Origin: Otatea glauca | Lineage: Eukaryota; Streptophyta; Magnoliopsida; Poales; Poaceae | Length of the DNA: 64,000 nt | Direction of reading: 5' to 3' | NCBI GenBank assembly: GCA_036346275.1 | Contig: CM070718.1 | Location: forward strand, 56,424,188 to 56,488,187 | Part shown: positions 10,735 through 20,945 of the stretch, in pieces | Position numbering within the stretch: the first letter of the stretch is position 1 | How the letters are laid out: every line of letters starts with the position of its first letter | Position numbers and translations under genes: made by a program | Notes under the pieces: model-generated | Database searches by the model: none | What the model was told of the DNA's origin: nothing | Seen by the model: the letters and a program-made list of their open reading frames with translations, nothing else

Positions 10735-11776
10735 TGATGCGAGGTTGTGTCCCGATCTTTCGATGAGAGCGATAACTATCGATTTGGTGGAATCGACTTT
10801 GACGATCTGACTACAACGTACGACGACGATGCGCCTTAGCAATCGCTAAACCAACTCGAGTGTTATTGATCTTGCCGTGGCACGATCAACTGAACACGAG
10901 GTTCAATTCCCGCAAGCAACCAAGAACAAGCAAGAACAATGGTAAAAGCAATCGAAATTGCAAATAAGAATTGAAGGCAAAAATAAGGTGGGGTTCTATT
11001 GAAGGTCTTGATAAGGTGGTCTGCCCAAAGACAACTCAAGACGCAAAGTTTGCACTTGGCTAAACTAATCAAACAAAACCCAAAGTGTCAAAGCGGTGGC
11101 TACTGAGTTTATAAGAGGATGGACGTGAGAGGGACGTCCTAGGGTTGTGTCCGGCCAGGCGCACACAACTTGGGCTTGGGCCCCACACGCTTACAAGGCC
11201 CAAACAGCCCAAAACAAGATTATAGTGTATTATTTTGATGATTTCGACTGATCTACGTTGAATCTGGAGCTGGGATTAGATCCATTGGAAAGATCTCATT
11301 GTAAGGTTTCAATCAAGTCTAAAATCACCCAAATTGGAGTCTGTATGCAAAAGTTATTCATATTTGAAGTCGGTGCTGTCTCAGGAGGCCGAATTGGATT
11401 CCAGAACGTGATGGAATTGATCTCTCTCTCTTCTTGGCCCGTGGATGATGTGTTGGAGTTGGCACAACCAAATGTGGTCATATCCGTAGTAGTGATGTCC
11501 TCATCATCCTCTCTTTCTTGAATTTGAGTCGTCCTCGACTCATGCTCAGCTTTTAGCTTGTCCTCAACAAAAAGTATTCTCATGTGAAGATCATCCACAA
11601 AGCTCAATATTTCTTTCCAGCATATAAAGGCATGTTGAAAGCTTGCACTCTTGGACGCTTCCTCCCCTCTGTGAAGGAAAGCCATCCTAGTAGATATAGA
11701 TGATACAGAGGATGCTGTGAAGTGTCGCAAAATTGATATAGCGTTGATCATAACCAGGACGAGCATGGTCTCATCA
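10735..11776 (-). repeat. 3' LTR of the gag-only element
   Basis: Begins TGATGCGAGG and ends GGTCTCATCA on the plus strand (1,042 bp). It is near-identical to 15195-16249, but its first 500 bases carry many single-base deletions relative to that copy. It holds the 3' end of ORF3. Confidence 0.92.
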
Positions 11777-12033
11777 TTCTCCCTTTCTTGAATTGGAGTC
11801 GTCCTCGACTCCATCACATTCTCCTGCAAAATGTTAGTAGCGAGAAAGTGCAAAGCAACATGCATATCTTTTGTGATCAAATCAATGTTTCGTGAATCAA
11901 AATCACCCAAACACTCCCTTTCTTGAAAACTATCATATAGATTATAATCGACAGTAGGGGTACTTGATATGATATTAGAATTATCAAATTGATCACATTG
12001 TTGCATAGGATGTGGAGTCTCAGATCTGAACAA
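11296..12033 (-). CDS. ORF3 of the gag-only element, running through the PPT into the LTR
   Basis: A 245-residue frame without recognisable domain. The first third lies in the internal region; it passes through the polypurine tract and ends deep in the 3' LTR. Repeated element: ESRTTPIQEREND (at the PPT) and ESRTTQIQEREDD (inside the LTR). The rest is moderately hydrophobic (AFICWKEILSFVDDLHMRILFVEDKL), then Ser/Thr-rich. The LTR part of the frame also stays open in the 5' LTR (15769-16239) and in the solo LTR (62285-62780). That suggests either past selection or young age. It could be a separate protein or the C-terminal end of a spliced or frameshifted polyprotein; function unknown. Confidence 0.5.
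   Translation of the reverse strand: MFRSETPHPMQQCDQFDNSNIISSTPTVDYNLYDSFQERECLGDFDSRNIDLITKDMHVALHFLATNILQENVMESRTTPIQERENDETMLVLVMINAISILRHFTASSVSSISTRMAFLHRGEEASKSASFQHAFICWKEILSFVDDLHMRILFVEDKLKAEHESRTTQIQEREDDEDITTTDMTTFGCANSNTSSTGQEEREINSITFWNPIRPPETAPTSNMNNFCIQTPIWVILDLIETLQ
11777..11790 (-). other. Polypurine tract of the gag-only element
   Basis: On the minus strand CAAGAAAGGGAGAA immediately precedes the 3' LTR start TGATGAGACC. It also codes in frame inside ORF3 (IQEREN). Confidence 0.8.
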
Positions 12034-12107
12034 ATGTATAATCTATGCACTTTGTATTCTCCTTTATCATTATGTTTGCCAACAACATGAAAAATATTTC
12101 GTGATAA

Positions 12108-12695
12108 CTATGGCAAATCAGAATGTACAAAAATCTTCTCCTTGAAACTATCCAGATCACACAGAACATCAAATTCAATGTAACCTAAAGTATCTAAAGA
12201 AGACATCAATTTAAGCTCATCTTCTTCACTAGCAATTTGAATAGCCTGTCTATGTTCAGCGCAAGTGTTTAGTTCAAATATAAATGTTTCATGTTCATTC
12301 ACTAATTGTGGCGTGGATATAAGTGAAGCATTATGACACAACTCTTCTTTATCACTAGGAATAGCAACCAAATCAGCAATGGGTCCCATTAATAGTTGCT
12401 CTTCGATAGCATGATTCATGGACAGTTTTGTCTCTTCAAAATGATTTTCACCATGTATACAGTTCATACCTTTTATATTACCTTCTAAATCATTCTCAGT
12501 GGTTGAAGGTGCAACTTCAATTTTCAACTCTTCACATACGTATGGAGAAGCAAATATCTCCTCTTTCTGCACATTTTCTTCATCATCTTTCTCATGATGT
12601 TGTTCACTTTTCTGCAAAATGTTAGCTACAATAGAAGGTGCAACAATGGGCACCTCAAATGAAGCTAAAGGCTCTTTCAAAGATTCAAGAAGCAT
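12108..12695 (-). CDS. ORF2 of the gag-only element, acidic protein of unknown function
   Basis: 195 residues, overlapping the end of gag by 19 bases in another frame. Strongly acidic (many Glu/Asp, e.g. EQHHEKDDEENVQKEE and ASEEDEL), with no transmembrane segment and no enzyme motif. Position and composition suggest the C-terminal extension of the gag polyprotein after a frameshift, but no homology is recognised. It ends at a TAG shortly before ORF3. Confidence 0.5.
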   Translation of the reverse strand: MLLESLKEPLASFEVPIVAPSIVANILQKSEQHHEKDDEENVQKEEIFASPYVCEELKIEVAPSTTENDLEGNIKGMNCIHGENHFEETKLSMNHAIEEQLLMGPIADLVAIPSDKEELCHNASLISTPQLVNEHETFIFELNTCAEHRQAIQIASEEDELKLMSSLDTLGYIEFDVLCDLDSFKEKIFVHSDLP

Positions 12696-13546
12696 GTTTT
12701 CACTCTACAAGCACATTTAATCAATTCTGAAAGACAACTATATGTTTCATCAACAAGAACATCCTGAATTTCATGATTAAGTCCACGTATGAACCTAAGC
12801 TCAGTAACTTCTTCACATTCTTGTGAACCACAATGCAACAAACAATTTTGCAAATCATGAAAGTATCCTATAACAGTTTTAGAACCTTGTTTTAAGCATT
12901 GAAGTTTAGTAAGCAAATATTCATCAACATATTTAGGAACATAATCATTTCTCATAAGTCTTTTCATGGCATTCCAAGTTTTAGGTTCTTTATCATGTCT
13001 AGATATATGCTTCCACCAATATATTGCATCTGATGTTAACACTTTAACTGCGGCACTAATCTTTTGGTTTTCAGATAAGTTATAGTTTGCAAATTCTTTG
13101 TCTACCGCTATCTCCCAATTAATATATGCATTAGGATCAAACTTTCCACCAAAAGTAGGCAATTCAAACTTGATTTTACCTTGTTCATCATCAGTTGATG
13201 AACCCGTGGCGATGTGTGGTGGGGCGACCGAGGCAGCGGGTCCATGCTGGGAAGCCGGGGCAGCAATGGGAACCCATTGTGCACGTAGTAAATCATTGTT
13301 GTTGCTTAGGAGACGAGGCGGAGGACTGGAAGTTCCAGGGGCAGCAGCTGCAAGCATATCATCAAGTCTAGACAAAATAGTAGTAAGGGTAGTGTTAGCA
13401 ACTCCCTGAGCAGTCTCGATGGACCGGAGACGGTCTTCTTGCAGCGATATTCGCTCATTAGTGAGCCGTACATTGCCCTTCATGCGTGGAGAATGATGCA
13501 GTGAACTCTTGTCACCTGACATGGTTAGTAGCAAAAAGGGAAACAC
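12677..13546 (-). CDS. Gag protein of the gag-only element
   Basis: 289 residues. The ATG at 13546 opens the frame, but the Met nine codons in (MSGDKSSLHHSP, 13522) looks the better start. A coiled-coil-like stretch (RISLQEDRLRSIETAQ) is followed by a Pro/Ala-rich linker. Then comes the Retrotrans_gag domain: FELPTFGGKFDPNAYINWE, WWKHISRHDKEPKTW, LMRNDYVPKYVDEYL and LKQGSKTVIGYFHDLQ, and ELRFIRGLNHEIQDVLV near the end. No zinc knuckle is visible before the stop. It is intact. Role by family: nucleocapsid assembly and RNA packaging in the cytoplasm. Confidence 0.85.
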   Translation of the reverse strand: MFPFLLLTMSGDKSSLHHSPRMKGNVRLTNERISLQEDRLRSIETAQGVANTTLTTILSRLDDMLAAAAPGTSSPPPRLLSNNNDLLRAQWVPIAAPASQHGPAASVAPPHIATGSSTDDEQGKIKFELPTFGGKFDPNAYINWEIAVDKEFANYNLSENQKISAAVKVLTSDAIYWWKHISRHDKEPKTWNAMKRLMRNDYVPKYVDEYLLTKLQCLKQGSKTVIGYFHDLQNCLLHCGSQECEEVTELRFIRGLNHEIQDVLVDETYSCLSELIKCACRVKTCFLNL

Positions 13547-15179
13547 AAAGGTTTATGTAATTCCCTATCAACTACTAGAAAGTGGAGAAAAGTCGCTCAA
13601 CTCTCAAGCCTTAACCAAAGCTTTTACAAGTTCTTACCGTGCTGCAGGAGTTGTCGGCCGTTAGCGGTGTCAAAAGTTCTCCCAAGCTTGGATAAAGCGA
13701 TTGCCAAGGGACCGAACAAACGTACGAGTGTAGAATATGTGGAGCTGGGTAGGCTATACTTTTTCCTATACAATCTGATGATTCTAGTTATTGTAATGAT
13801 AAGTAATGACCCAAACTAGACTTCACAAGTCCTAGTTGCCGATCTCAAAGATATAAGCGAATTTCAAGGCAACTCACGCGCAAAGATGATGGTACTTATG
13901 CAATCAAGAAATGAGCTATAAAAAATAAGTGAGGCACCAAAAGCTCTATTGCACAAGTCGTAGAGAGACGCTAGCTCATTGCTTCAAGAATGTAAAAAGG
14001 GCACAAGATTGCTCAACAATTAATACAATTGCACAATCTGAAATAATGAACACAAGTTAGGGTTTTGCTCAATGTAGTGCGACCGGCCACTATTTTCTTT
14101 TTCTTCTTCTCTTTTTTTTCCTTTTGTCTCTTTCTTTCTCTTTTCTTTCTTTAAGTGACTTTCGGCCAACACTACTATGAACAAATTTTTGGGAATCCCT
14201 AACTCGATGTCACAAGATAGTATGATATGATAATTCAAGATTATGCAATGTATTAATATGAACAGCCCTAAGCAATATCAAATAGCTAGTCTCAATTGGG
14301 ATCAAAGTATTCGCAAAGGATGGATTGGTTCCCAAAGGTATGTATACTGATATTTTTTGGGTTTTATGGATTGTGGATACTACTGGACTCAACCAACTCA
14401 AATGAACAAAGATAGAATACGAATTGAAGCAAGATACCCAAATTCAATGTTTCTAGGGTAGCAGATTTGTCGCATAGATTAAAGCTTCAAAACGACCAAA
14501 TTTAGAAGGTTCACTATGGAAAGAATTGAAGCTTATGTCCTCAGATTTCAAAAGAGTACAAGAACATGCAATTTGGAGCTCGGGTGTGAATGTTATGGCT
14601 CAAAAACCGAACAGCACAGAATACCCCCAATTTCAGCCCGCATGGATGATTCGAATCGAATCAAATTCGGTTTGAAGGATTCCAAATCACAAAGGACACC
14701 CAAAAACGTTTTTGTAGAGGACTCTTCAAGGATTCAGGAAAGTATAAAAAATTCTCAATCGGAGTTCGGACGTGACAATTATGATTAAAATACCGAACCG
14801 ATCTGGATTGGAAATACAACTTGCTTAAACAACTTTGATATCCAGATTGAAGAGATTTCGCTCAAGATTTAGAGTCCATGCCCAACTAGGTTTTTGTTGA
14901 GATCGTTCCAAGGTTTTAGGAAAGTGCAAAAACACTAGAATCCGAGCTCGTATGCGGAAGTTTTGAACAAAACAAAGTACTGGACAGATTGAAAGAAAAG
15001 CTACGCGAAGGAAAAAATGATCAGCAACTAAAACAAGGACTCTAATGGATCAAAACCTAACAAAACTCACTAAAATACCAGATTAAATCTAAAGGTTGAA
15101 TTTTTGTGGAGTAATTTTCAATTTAGGACAGAAAACAAAAACTAATCTACGGTACAGAATCTCTCACCGAGCAACTTCA
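13547..15179 (-). other. Long untranslated leader of the gag-only element
   Basis: About 1.6 kb between the PBS and gag without a credible ORF. 14095-14155 is a pyrimidine-rich tract on the plus strand. 14450-15100 contains loosely repeated blocks (AAGGATTC, GAGTTCGGACGTG, CAAAAACG), consistent with a structured packaging leader, but this is not shown. Confidence 0.5.
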
Positions 15180-15194
15180 AGCTCTGATACCACC
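15180..15194 (-). other. Primer binding site (initiator Met tRNA)
   Basis: On the minus strand TGGTATCAGAGCT lies two bases downstream of the 5' LTR end at 15195. This is the usual PBS complementary to tRNA-iMet. Confidence 0.9.
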
Positions 15195-16249
15195 TGATGC
15201 GAGGTTGTGTCCCGATCTTTCGATGAGAGCGATAACTATCGATTTGGTGGAATTTACTTTGACGATCCGACTACAACGTACGACGACGATGCGCCTTAGC
15301 AATCGCTAAACCAACTCCGGAGTGTTATTGATCTTGCCGTGGGCACGATCAACCTGAACACGAGGTTCAATTCCTGCAAGCAACCGAAGAACAAGCAAGA
15401 ACAATGGTAAAAGCAATCTGAAATTGCAAATAAGAATTGAAGGCAAAAAATAAGGTGGGGTTCTATTGAAGGTCTTGACAAGGTGGCTGTCTAGCACAAC
15501 TCGAAGACGCAAAGTTTGCACTTGGCTAAACTAATCAAACAAAACCCCCAGTGTCTAAAGCGGTGGCTACAAAATTTATAAGAGGGATGGACGTGAGAGG
15601 GACGTCCTAGGGTTGTGTGCAGCCAGGGGGCGCACACAACATGGGCTTGGGCCCCCACACGCTTACAAGGCCCGAAACAGCCCAAAACAGTATTATAGTG
15701 TATTGTTTTGATGATTCTGACTGATCTACGTTGAATCTGGAGCTGGGATTAGATCCATTGGAAAGATCTCATTGTAAGCTTTCAATCAAGTCCAAAATCA
15801 CCCAAATTGGAGTCCGTATGCAAAAGTTATTCATATTTGAAGTCGGTGCTGTCTCAGGAGGCCGAATTGGATTCCAGAACGTGATGGAATTGATCTCTGT
15901 CTCTTCTTGGCCCGTGGATGATGTGTTGGAGTTGGCACAACCAAATGTGGTCATATCCGTAGTAGTGATATCCTCATCATCCTCTCTTTCTTGAATTTGA
16001 GTCGTCCTCGACTCATGCTTAGCTTTTAGCTTGTCCTCAACAAAAAGTATTCTCATGTGAAGATCATCCACAAAGCTCAATATTTCTTTCCAGCATATAA
16101 AGGCATGTTGAAAGCTTGCACTCTTGGACGCTTCCTCCCCTCTGTGAAGGAAAGCCATCCTAGTAGATGTAGATGATACAGAGGATGCCGTGAAGTGTCG
16201 CCAAATTGATATAGCGTTGATCATATCCAGGACGAGCATGGTCTCATCA
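15195..16249 (-). repeat. 5' LTR of the gag-only element
   Basis: 1,055 bp, opening TGATGCGAGG and closing CTCATCA (plus strand), next to the PBS. Carries the same open ORF3 tail on the minus strand. Confidence 0.92.
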
Positions 16250-16254
16250 CAGCT
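16250..16254. other. Target site duplication CAGCT (right copy)
   Basis: Matches 10730-10734. Confidence 0.93.
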
Positions 16255-16457
16255 TGTGTTGTCATACTCTGCATCTGTTGCATCATAGTCTTCATAAACT
16301 GAGTTTGAGAAGCTAGAAAAGCTCCAAAGTTCTGCTTGTTGACTGGCAATGAAGGTTGAGGTGCTGCTCCATCATTGGGATTGTCAGCAGGTCTGTTTCC
16401 ACTACTGGATGCTCCATTGTTGCCATAAGCGTTCACCATCTGTTGATTGCTCCACAT
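16255..16457 (-). pseudogene. gypsy gag, N-terminal part (host of the insertion)
   Basis: Starts at ATG 16457 (MWSNQQMVNAYGNNG), with Asn/Gln/Pro-rich text and QTQFMKTMMQQMQSMTTQA. It continues exactly in frame at 10734 after removal of the gag-only element. Confidence 0.85.
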
Positions 16458-17629
16458 GGTTAGGGGAAAGAAGAAATAGCATAGATAAGATATAAAAATC
16501 CTAATGCAGGAGATAACAAGTTTAACTCAATAATTTAACCAAACTTTATTAATAACTTGGTATGGTTGCTTACAAAAGCTTAAAAGCTATGCAACACATA
16601 TTGTACACTCAGCAAACAAAAAGATCCAAACCACACACCAACTACATCTACTAGGATGACACTAACTAACTTAAATAGACGCAAAAAAGCTAAGTCCCTC
16701 ACTCATCCAATCACCCAAGTTGATGCTCTCCCAGTGCATACACCAGTGGGTAGGCTAGTATGGGTGCAAACCTATCCTGATGACCAGCTACTGGCACCTC
16801 TATATCCACATGGATATCGCGCTCCTCAGGCTCCATCACAAGCTTTTTTGGGTCTTCTTATTCCTCCTTGCTCTGCTCCTGCGCAACCTGAACACCGCCA
16901 CCCAGGGCCTCCTCAAGCTCCATGATCCGCTCAGTAGCTGCAATGTGGGTCCCGTGAAGCTCCTCCTCAGCGACCCTCAAAGCCTCGTATACTTGCTTCA
17001 ACTCCTCAGTCGTATCCTTCATATGATCCTCCTAGGTAGCAGCAAACTGGGCCAAGTGCACAACTGTAGCATCTTCCTCTTCAACAATCTGTCAGCGCTG
17101 AGAAGCACGTCCAGTTGGGTGTAGACTGAAGACCGTGTCCTCCAACTCACGAGCGTAGTCCTGGCAAATCCATCATAAGGCAAGACATGAAGACTCTTGA
17201 TTCCCAATCTCGATGGTAGCTCTCCTCACAATGATGTTGATGAGCTTGCTAGCCTTCTCATCCTCTCGAGCATACATAAGAATCTTGCAAATGAATTATC
17301 GCTCCACACCATTGACCACCCGGCAACTCCCTCGGTAGAGTGGTCATACAAAGCTCCCCAAAACCTGCAAGACTCTCCACAACTCTGCAGCGTAGCCTCC
17401 CTCGCGCTCTCCATAAGTATGAGCCATCCTCATCTATTAAAAGAAACTTAGATGAGTCATCCACTCGAAACGGCAGCCAGCAAACAAAAAATTCAGCGAA
17501 GGCAAGAAGTAGAGAATAAGAAGAGTCAAGAGTTTCTTATTAGTCAAATTTAGATTTTCATTTAGAAAATAATTTTGGACACACCCAGGAGATAACCAGA
17601 CTATCTAGGGCCAAGTCCTACAGTTAGAT
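16458..17629 (-). other. Leader of the host gypsy with a decayed extra ORF
   Basis: Between the PBS and gag. On the minus strand around 16700-16940 an amino-acid-like stretch is readable (ERIMELEEALGGG.. then, after a stop, EPEERDIHVDIEVP). This suggests a coiled-coil-like leader ORF now broken. The rest has no recognisable content. Confidence 0.4.
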
Positions 17630-17646
17630 GGCTTTGATATCACCTC
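17630..17646 (-). other. Primer binding site, mutated
   Basis: Minus strand reads TGATATCAAAGCC against the canonical TGGTATCAGAGCC, directly next to LTR A. This fixes LTR A as the 5' LTR of a minus-strand gypsy. Confidence 0.75.
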
Positions 17647-19349
17647 TGTCCGGACCCGAATATACAAATCCGGATCAACCCTCTGTGTATATCGCACTAG
17701 TCCAGGATCAAGCTAGTGCACACAGGCTCAACATAGATGAATGTCACAATCATGCACAACAGTAAGTAATAAAAGACTCCATATATTAAATATAACTGAT
17801 TGTATGACCTTATGGTCATCTTAAATGATTAAGCCATGCAGGGCTAGACTAAGAATATTAAACTAAGATATCGCAGCAGAAAGAAAGATGTAAATGACCC
17901 TTCAGTTTACCATAGACAACTGACAAGGCTCGCACCTTAAACACTCGTATCCTCCTAGTACTCCTCCTCCATAATAGGTGTAGACTCCTCAACTGTTGAT
18001 GTTGTTGGCAAGGGTGAGTACTTAAAGCACTCAATAAGTTGTGCACATAATGCAACTCTAACATAACTATATGCAAGGCTTGTTCCAAAGGAATGGCTAA
18101 CATGGTTATTTTGCAGTAAGCAGCATTTGTAAATGAATACAGTAAGTAAATTGAAAATCAGTAAAATAAATAACAGTAATAGATAGTTTTCAGTATTTCT
18201 CAAGTAATCATGGCATCCAGCCCTAAGTCAAGTTCCAACTTTCCAATGGCAACCTGCCATCCCATCCCAAGTTTTCATTTTATAAAATCTAACCCTTTAC
18301 TATAATTCCCGAGCATTGCTCAATACCGCGAGCACAGCTATCCGAATAGATTTGACACTCTGCAGAGGTTATGCGCTTTACCTACACGACATGATTCTCT
18401 CTTTTAGCCTCTAATTTCACGCTTCCTTTCGCGATGAGCCAAGAGGTCATGACAAAGCCTTTACAATGCTCTAATTTAACCTAGTACTATCCATTAAGAT
18501 TTCAACACTGAAGGGACTGGTTACCACACTCAGGGCCCTCCTCTTGTGCCATATGAGTTCATAAAAATATCGAACCTCACACCACTATTGGTAGTACCGA
18601 AGCTAATACATTGCAAATTAATTAGCTAGATCCACCCCATTCCAATCATGTGGTTGCATGTTTGACTCAGGTCAAAGGCTTGCAAGGTTAAGTCCTTAGG
18701 ATGACTAGAGCAAGACTTCCACATACCCTCTGCCCTTCTGACCCACCTTAGCACACTGCCCCTTGCCACTTGCCTCAATCTAAATGATTACCACCCCAGT
18801 TAATTACCAAGCACCACGTGCCATCAACAAGTCAACATCATTGCGTGACATCCTCATCACTACAACTCAACATCGTTGCATGACAATACCTGACACACCA
18901 ATTCATAATCATATTCTATATTCCATTAGTCAAGATTAACTTTTGGTATCTCAAGAGACATGTGATGTACGTCGCATGGCTAAGCATACTAACACGATCT
19001 AACCAACCCATGTTGATTATTAATATTAACCAACTAATAATGAACCAATCTAGGGTGAAAAATAATCATGGCATACAAATGACAAGGTAGGGTATAGTTC
19101 AATTGTATAGATTAGCTAGATCCCAATTTAATTTGAAACAGTTATACACATAAAATAACGTGCATTAAGTAAAACAACTTAGCAATTTTATAAACTAGGT
19201 TCAACATGATCAAAGCACAACTTACCTTGGAAAAGCTCTTGTTCTTGCTCTGGAGTCTGCTCTTGATTCAATGATTCTTCCTCGGACGCTCTGAGCACTT
19301 CGACATCTAAGCGTAATGACAAAGAATACCAAATAAATACCAAAATAGA
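17647..19349 (-). repeat. LTR A, left segment (5' LTR of host gypsy)
   Basis: Opens TGTCCGGACCCG. LTR A is split by LTR B; its other segment is 29333-30720. Together they make about 3.1 kb. Conserved family blocks: CTCTGTGTATATCGCACTAG with hairpin (17694-17719), and GGTGAGTACTTAAAGCACTC (18015). Confidence 0.8.
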
Positions 19350-20945
19350 TGTCGGGTCGGGACCCGGATTTGCAAATCTGAAACCCTCTGTGTATACCAC
19401 ACTAGTCCAGGATCATGCTAGTGCACACAGTGGAAACATAGATGAAATATCATTTTATACAACAAATTAACTAAGAAGAAGCAAATTATTATTAAGTAAG
19501 GCAAATGACCTTATGGTCAAAGTTTACACCACTATGCCTTAAGGACTTAAGAAACAAATAAACTATTGCAGCGAAAAAGATAACATGGGCCATTCGACAT
19601 GCCACATGCAATTGTCTAGGGAAACGTCTTCCTAGTCCACGTAGTCTTCATAATATTCATCCTCATGATATTCAGCATTTCCTGATCCTTTCTCAGCAAC
19701 GATCAACAAAGGCATATAGCCGTGAGTACTAAAAGTACTCAGCAAGCCGCAGGAAAAATGATGCAATATATTCATGCAGGCTTGACAAAGGATTGCCGTA
19801 TGGTTCATTTGCAGAAAGCAATAACTTGAATTGAAATTCAGTAAATAGATTGAAAGCACATTTATGAAAAGGTAATACATAACTGGTAAATCAATGATAG
19901 ATAACATGAACAAAATGGTGAGGCATCAACCTACACCATCCAAAACAATTATCAAACCACTAAGTTCAACAATATAACTTTTAGACAACAAAACCACAGT
20001 GAACACCCTGTTCGCATCCCAACAATTCTACCATCCAACATTTCATGAAACATTCTATACCTCGTGTGAAATTCCCAAGCATGTCTATAACCGCGGACAC
20101 GGCTATTCGAATAGTTTTATACTCTACAGAGGTTGTACAACTTTACCCACAAGACATGACCATATCTTTGTGTAAACGTTACTAACACACTTCCTTTGGT
20201 GTGTCACAGAGATATCATGACAAAGCCTTTACAATGCATTGTCTAAACTCGGTACTGCCCGCTAAGGTTTCACCCCGCAGGGCCCCCTCTTGCGCTTTGC
20301 GAATCTACCCGTCTATCCCGGAACCCACACCACCAATTGGCAGTACTCAAGGCTAGACATTGCAAATTAATCAGCTAGGTCTATCCCATACCAGACATAT
20401 GGTAGTATGGTTAGGCCCAGTTCAACGGCGCACAAGACTAAGTCCTTAAGTTGTCTCAGGCAAGACATCCACATCCCAATGTGCTAGAAAGCACCCCCTT
20501 TACTGCACGATCACTTGCCCGAGGGAAAACAATTCGTTCAACCAAGACCAATGGCAAACCCCGCCATGGTACAACAAATTTTACAACAACGGCTATCAGC
20601 CACAATTCAATATCTCATTAAGTCAAGATTAATATTATTCAACATGTGATATGAATCCCATCGTATAACTAAGCAATGTCTAAGCATAGCTACGGTAACC
20701 CAGGGTTGGTAATATGAATATGTCCAATTAGTACTGACCCAACCTAGGGTTAACAATAGATACATGTCATCCCAATAATCAAGGTGGTATAATGTCAACT
20801 AGGTACATAGATACTCCCAGCAAATAATCATTGTACAGAAATAGCATGCAATTGTATAAAGCAAAGTACTTTTGTAAACATAGGTTCAATATAATCAAAG
20901 GTTACGACTTGCCTTGCTGATCTAGTGCTGAGTCTTGGTCTTCGA
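19350..20945 (-). mobile_element. Solo LTR B, left segment
   Basis: Opens TGTCGGGTCGGGACCCG after ATAGA (19345-19349). The right segment (27916-29327) closes AGGATGTTACA followed by ATAGA (29328-29332): a perfect 5-bp TSD. Its length without LTR C is about 3.0 kb. No internal retrotransposon sequence remains, so it is a solo LTR. Confidence 0.88.

Larger units (their letters stand above)
10735..16249 (-). mobile_element. Complete non-autonomous gag-only LTR retrotransposon (TR-GAG type)
   Basis: 5,515 bp, flanked by the 5-bp TSD CAGCT. Two LTRs (10735-11776 and 15195-16249) open TGATG and close CATCA. Minus-strand order: 5' LTR, PBS for initiator methionine tRNA, a leader of about 1.6 kb, gag, two further ORFs, a polypurine tract and the 3' LTR. 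No protease, RT, RNase H or integrase is visible on either strand, so it must use another element's enzymes. The class of gag-only elements with short LTR-to-LTR structure is known in plants; whether this family is described I cannot tell. The LTRs differ at only a few percent of sites, so the insertion is fairly recent. A solo LTR of the same family is at 61751-62780. Confidence 0.92.

Noticed and set aside
11258..11521. Plus-strand 87-residue frame also seen at 15731 and 62262
   Set aside because: It is antisense to the better-supported ORF3 tail in the same LTR copies; openness is likely a by-product.
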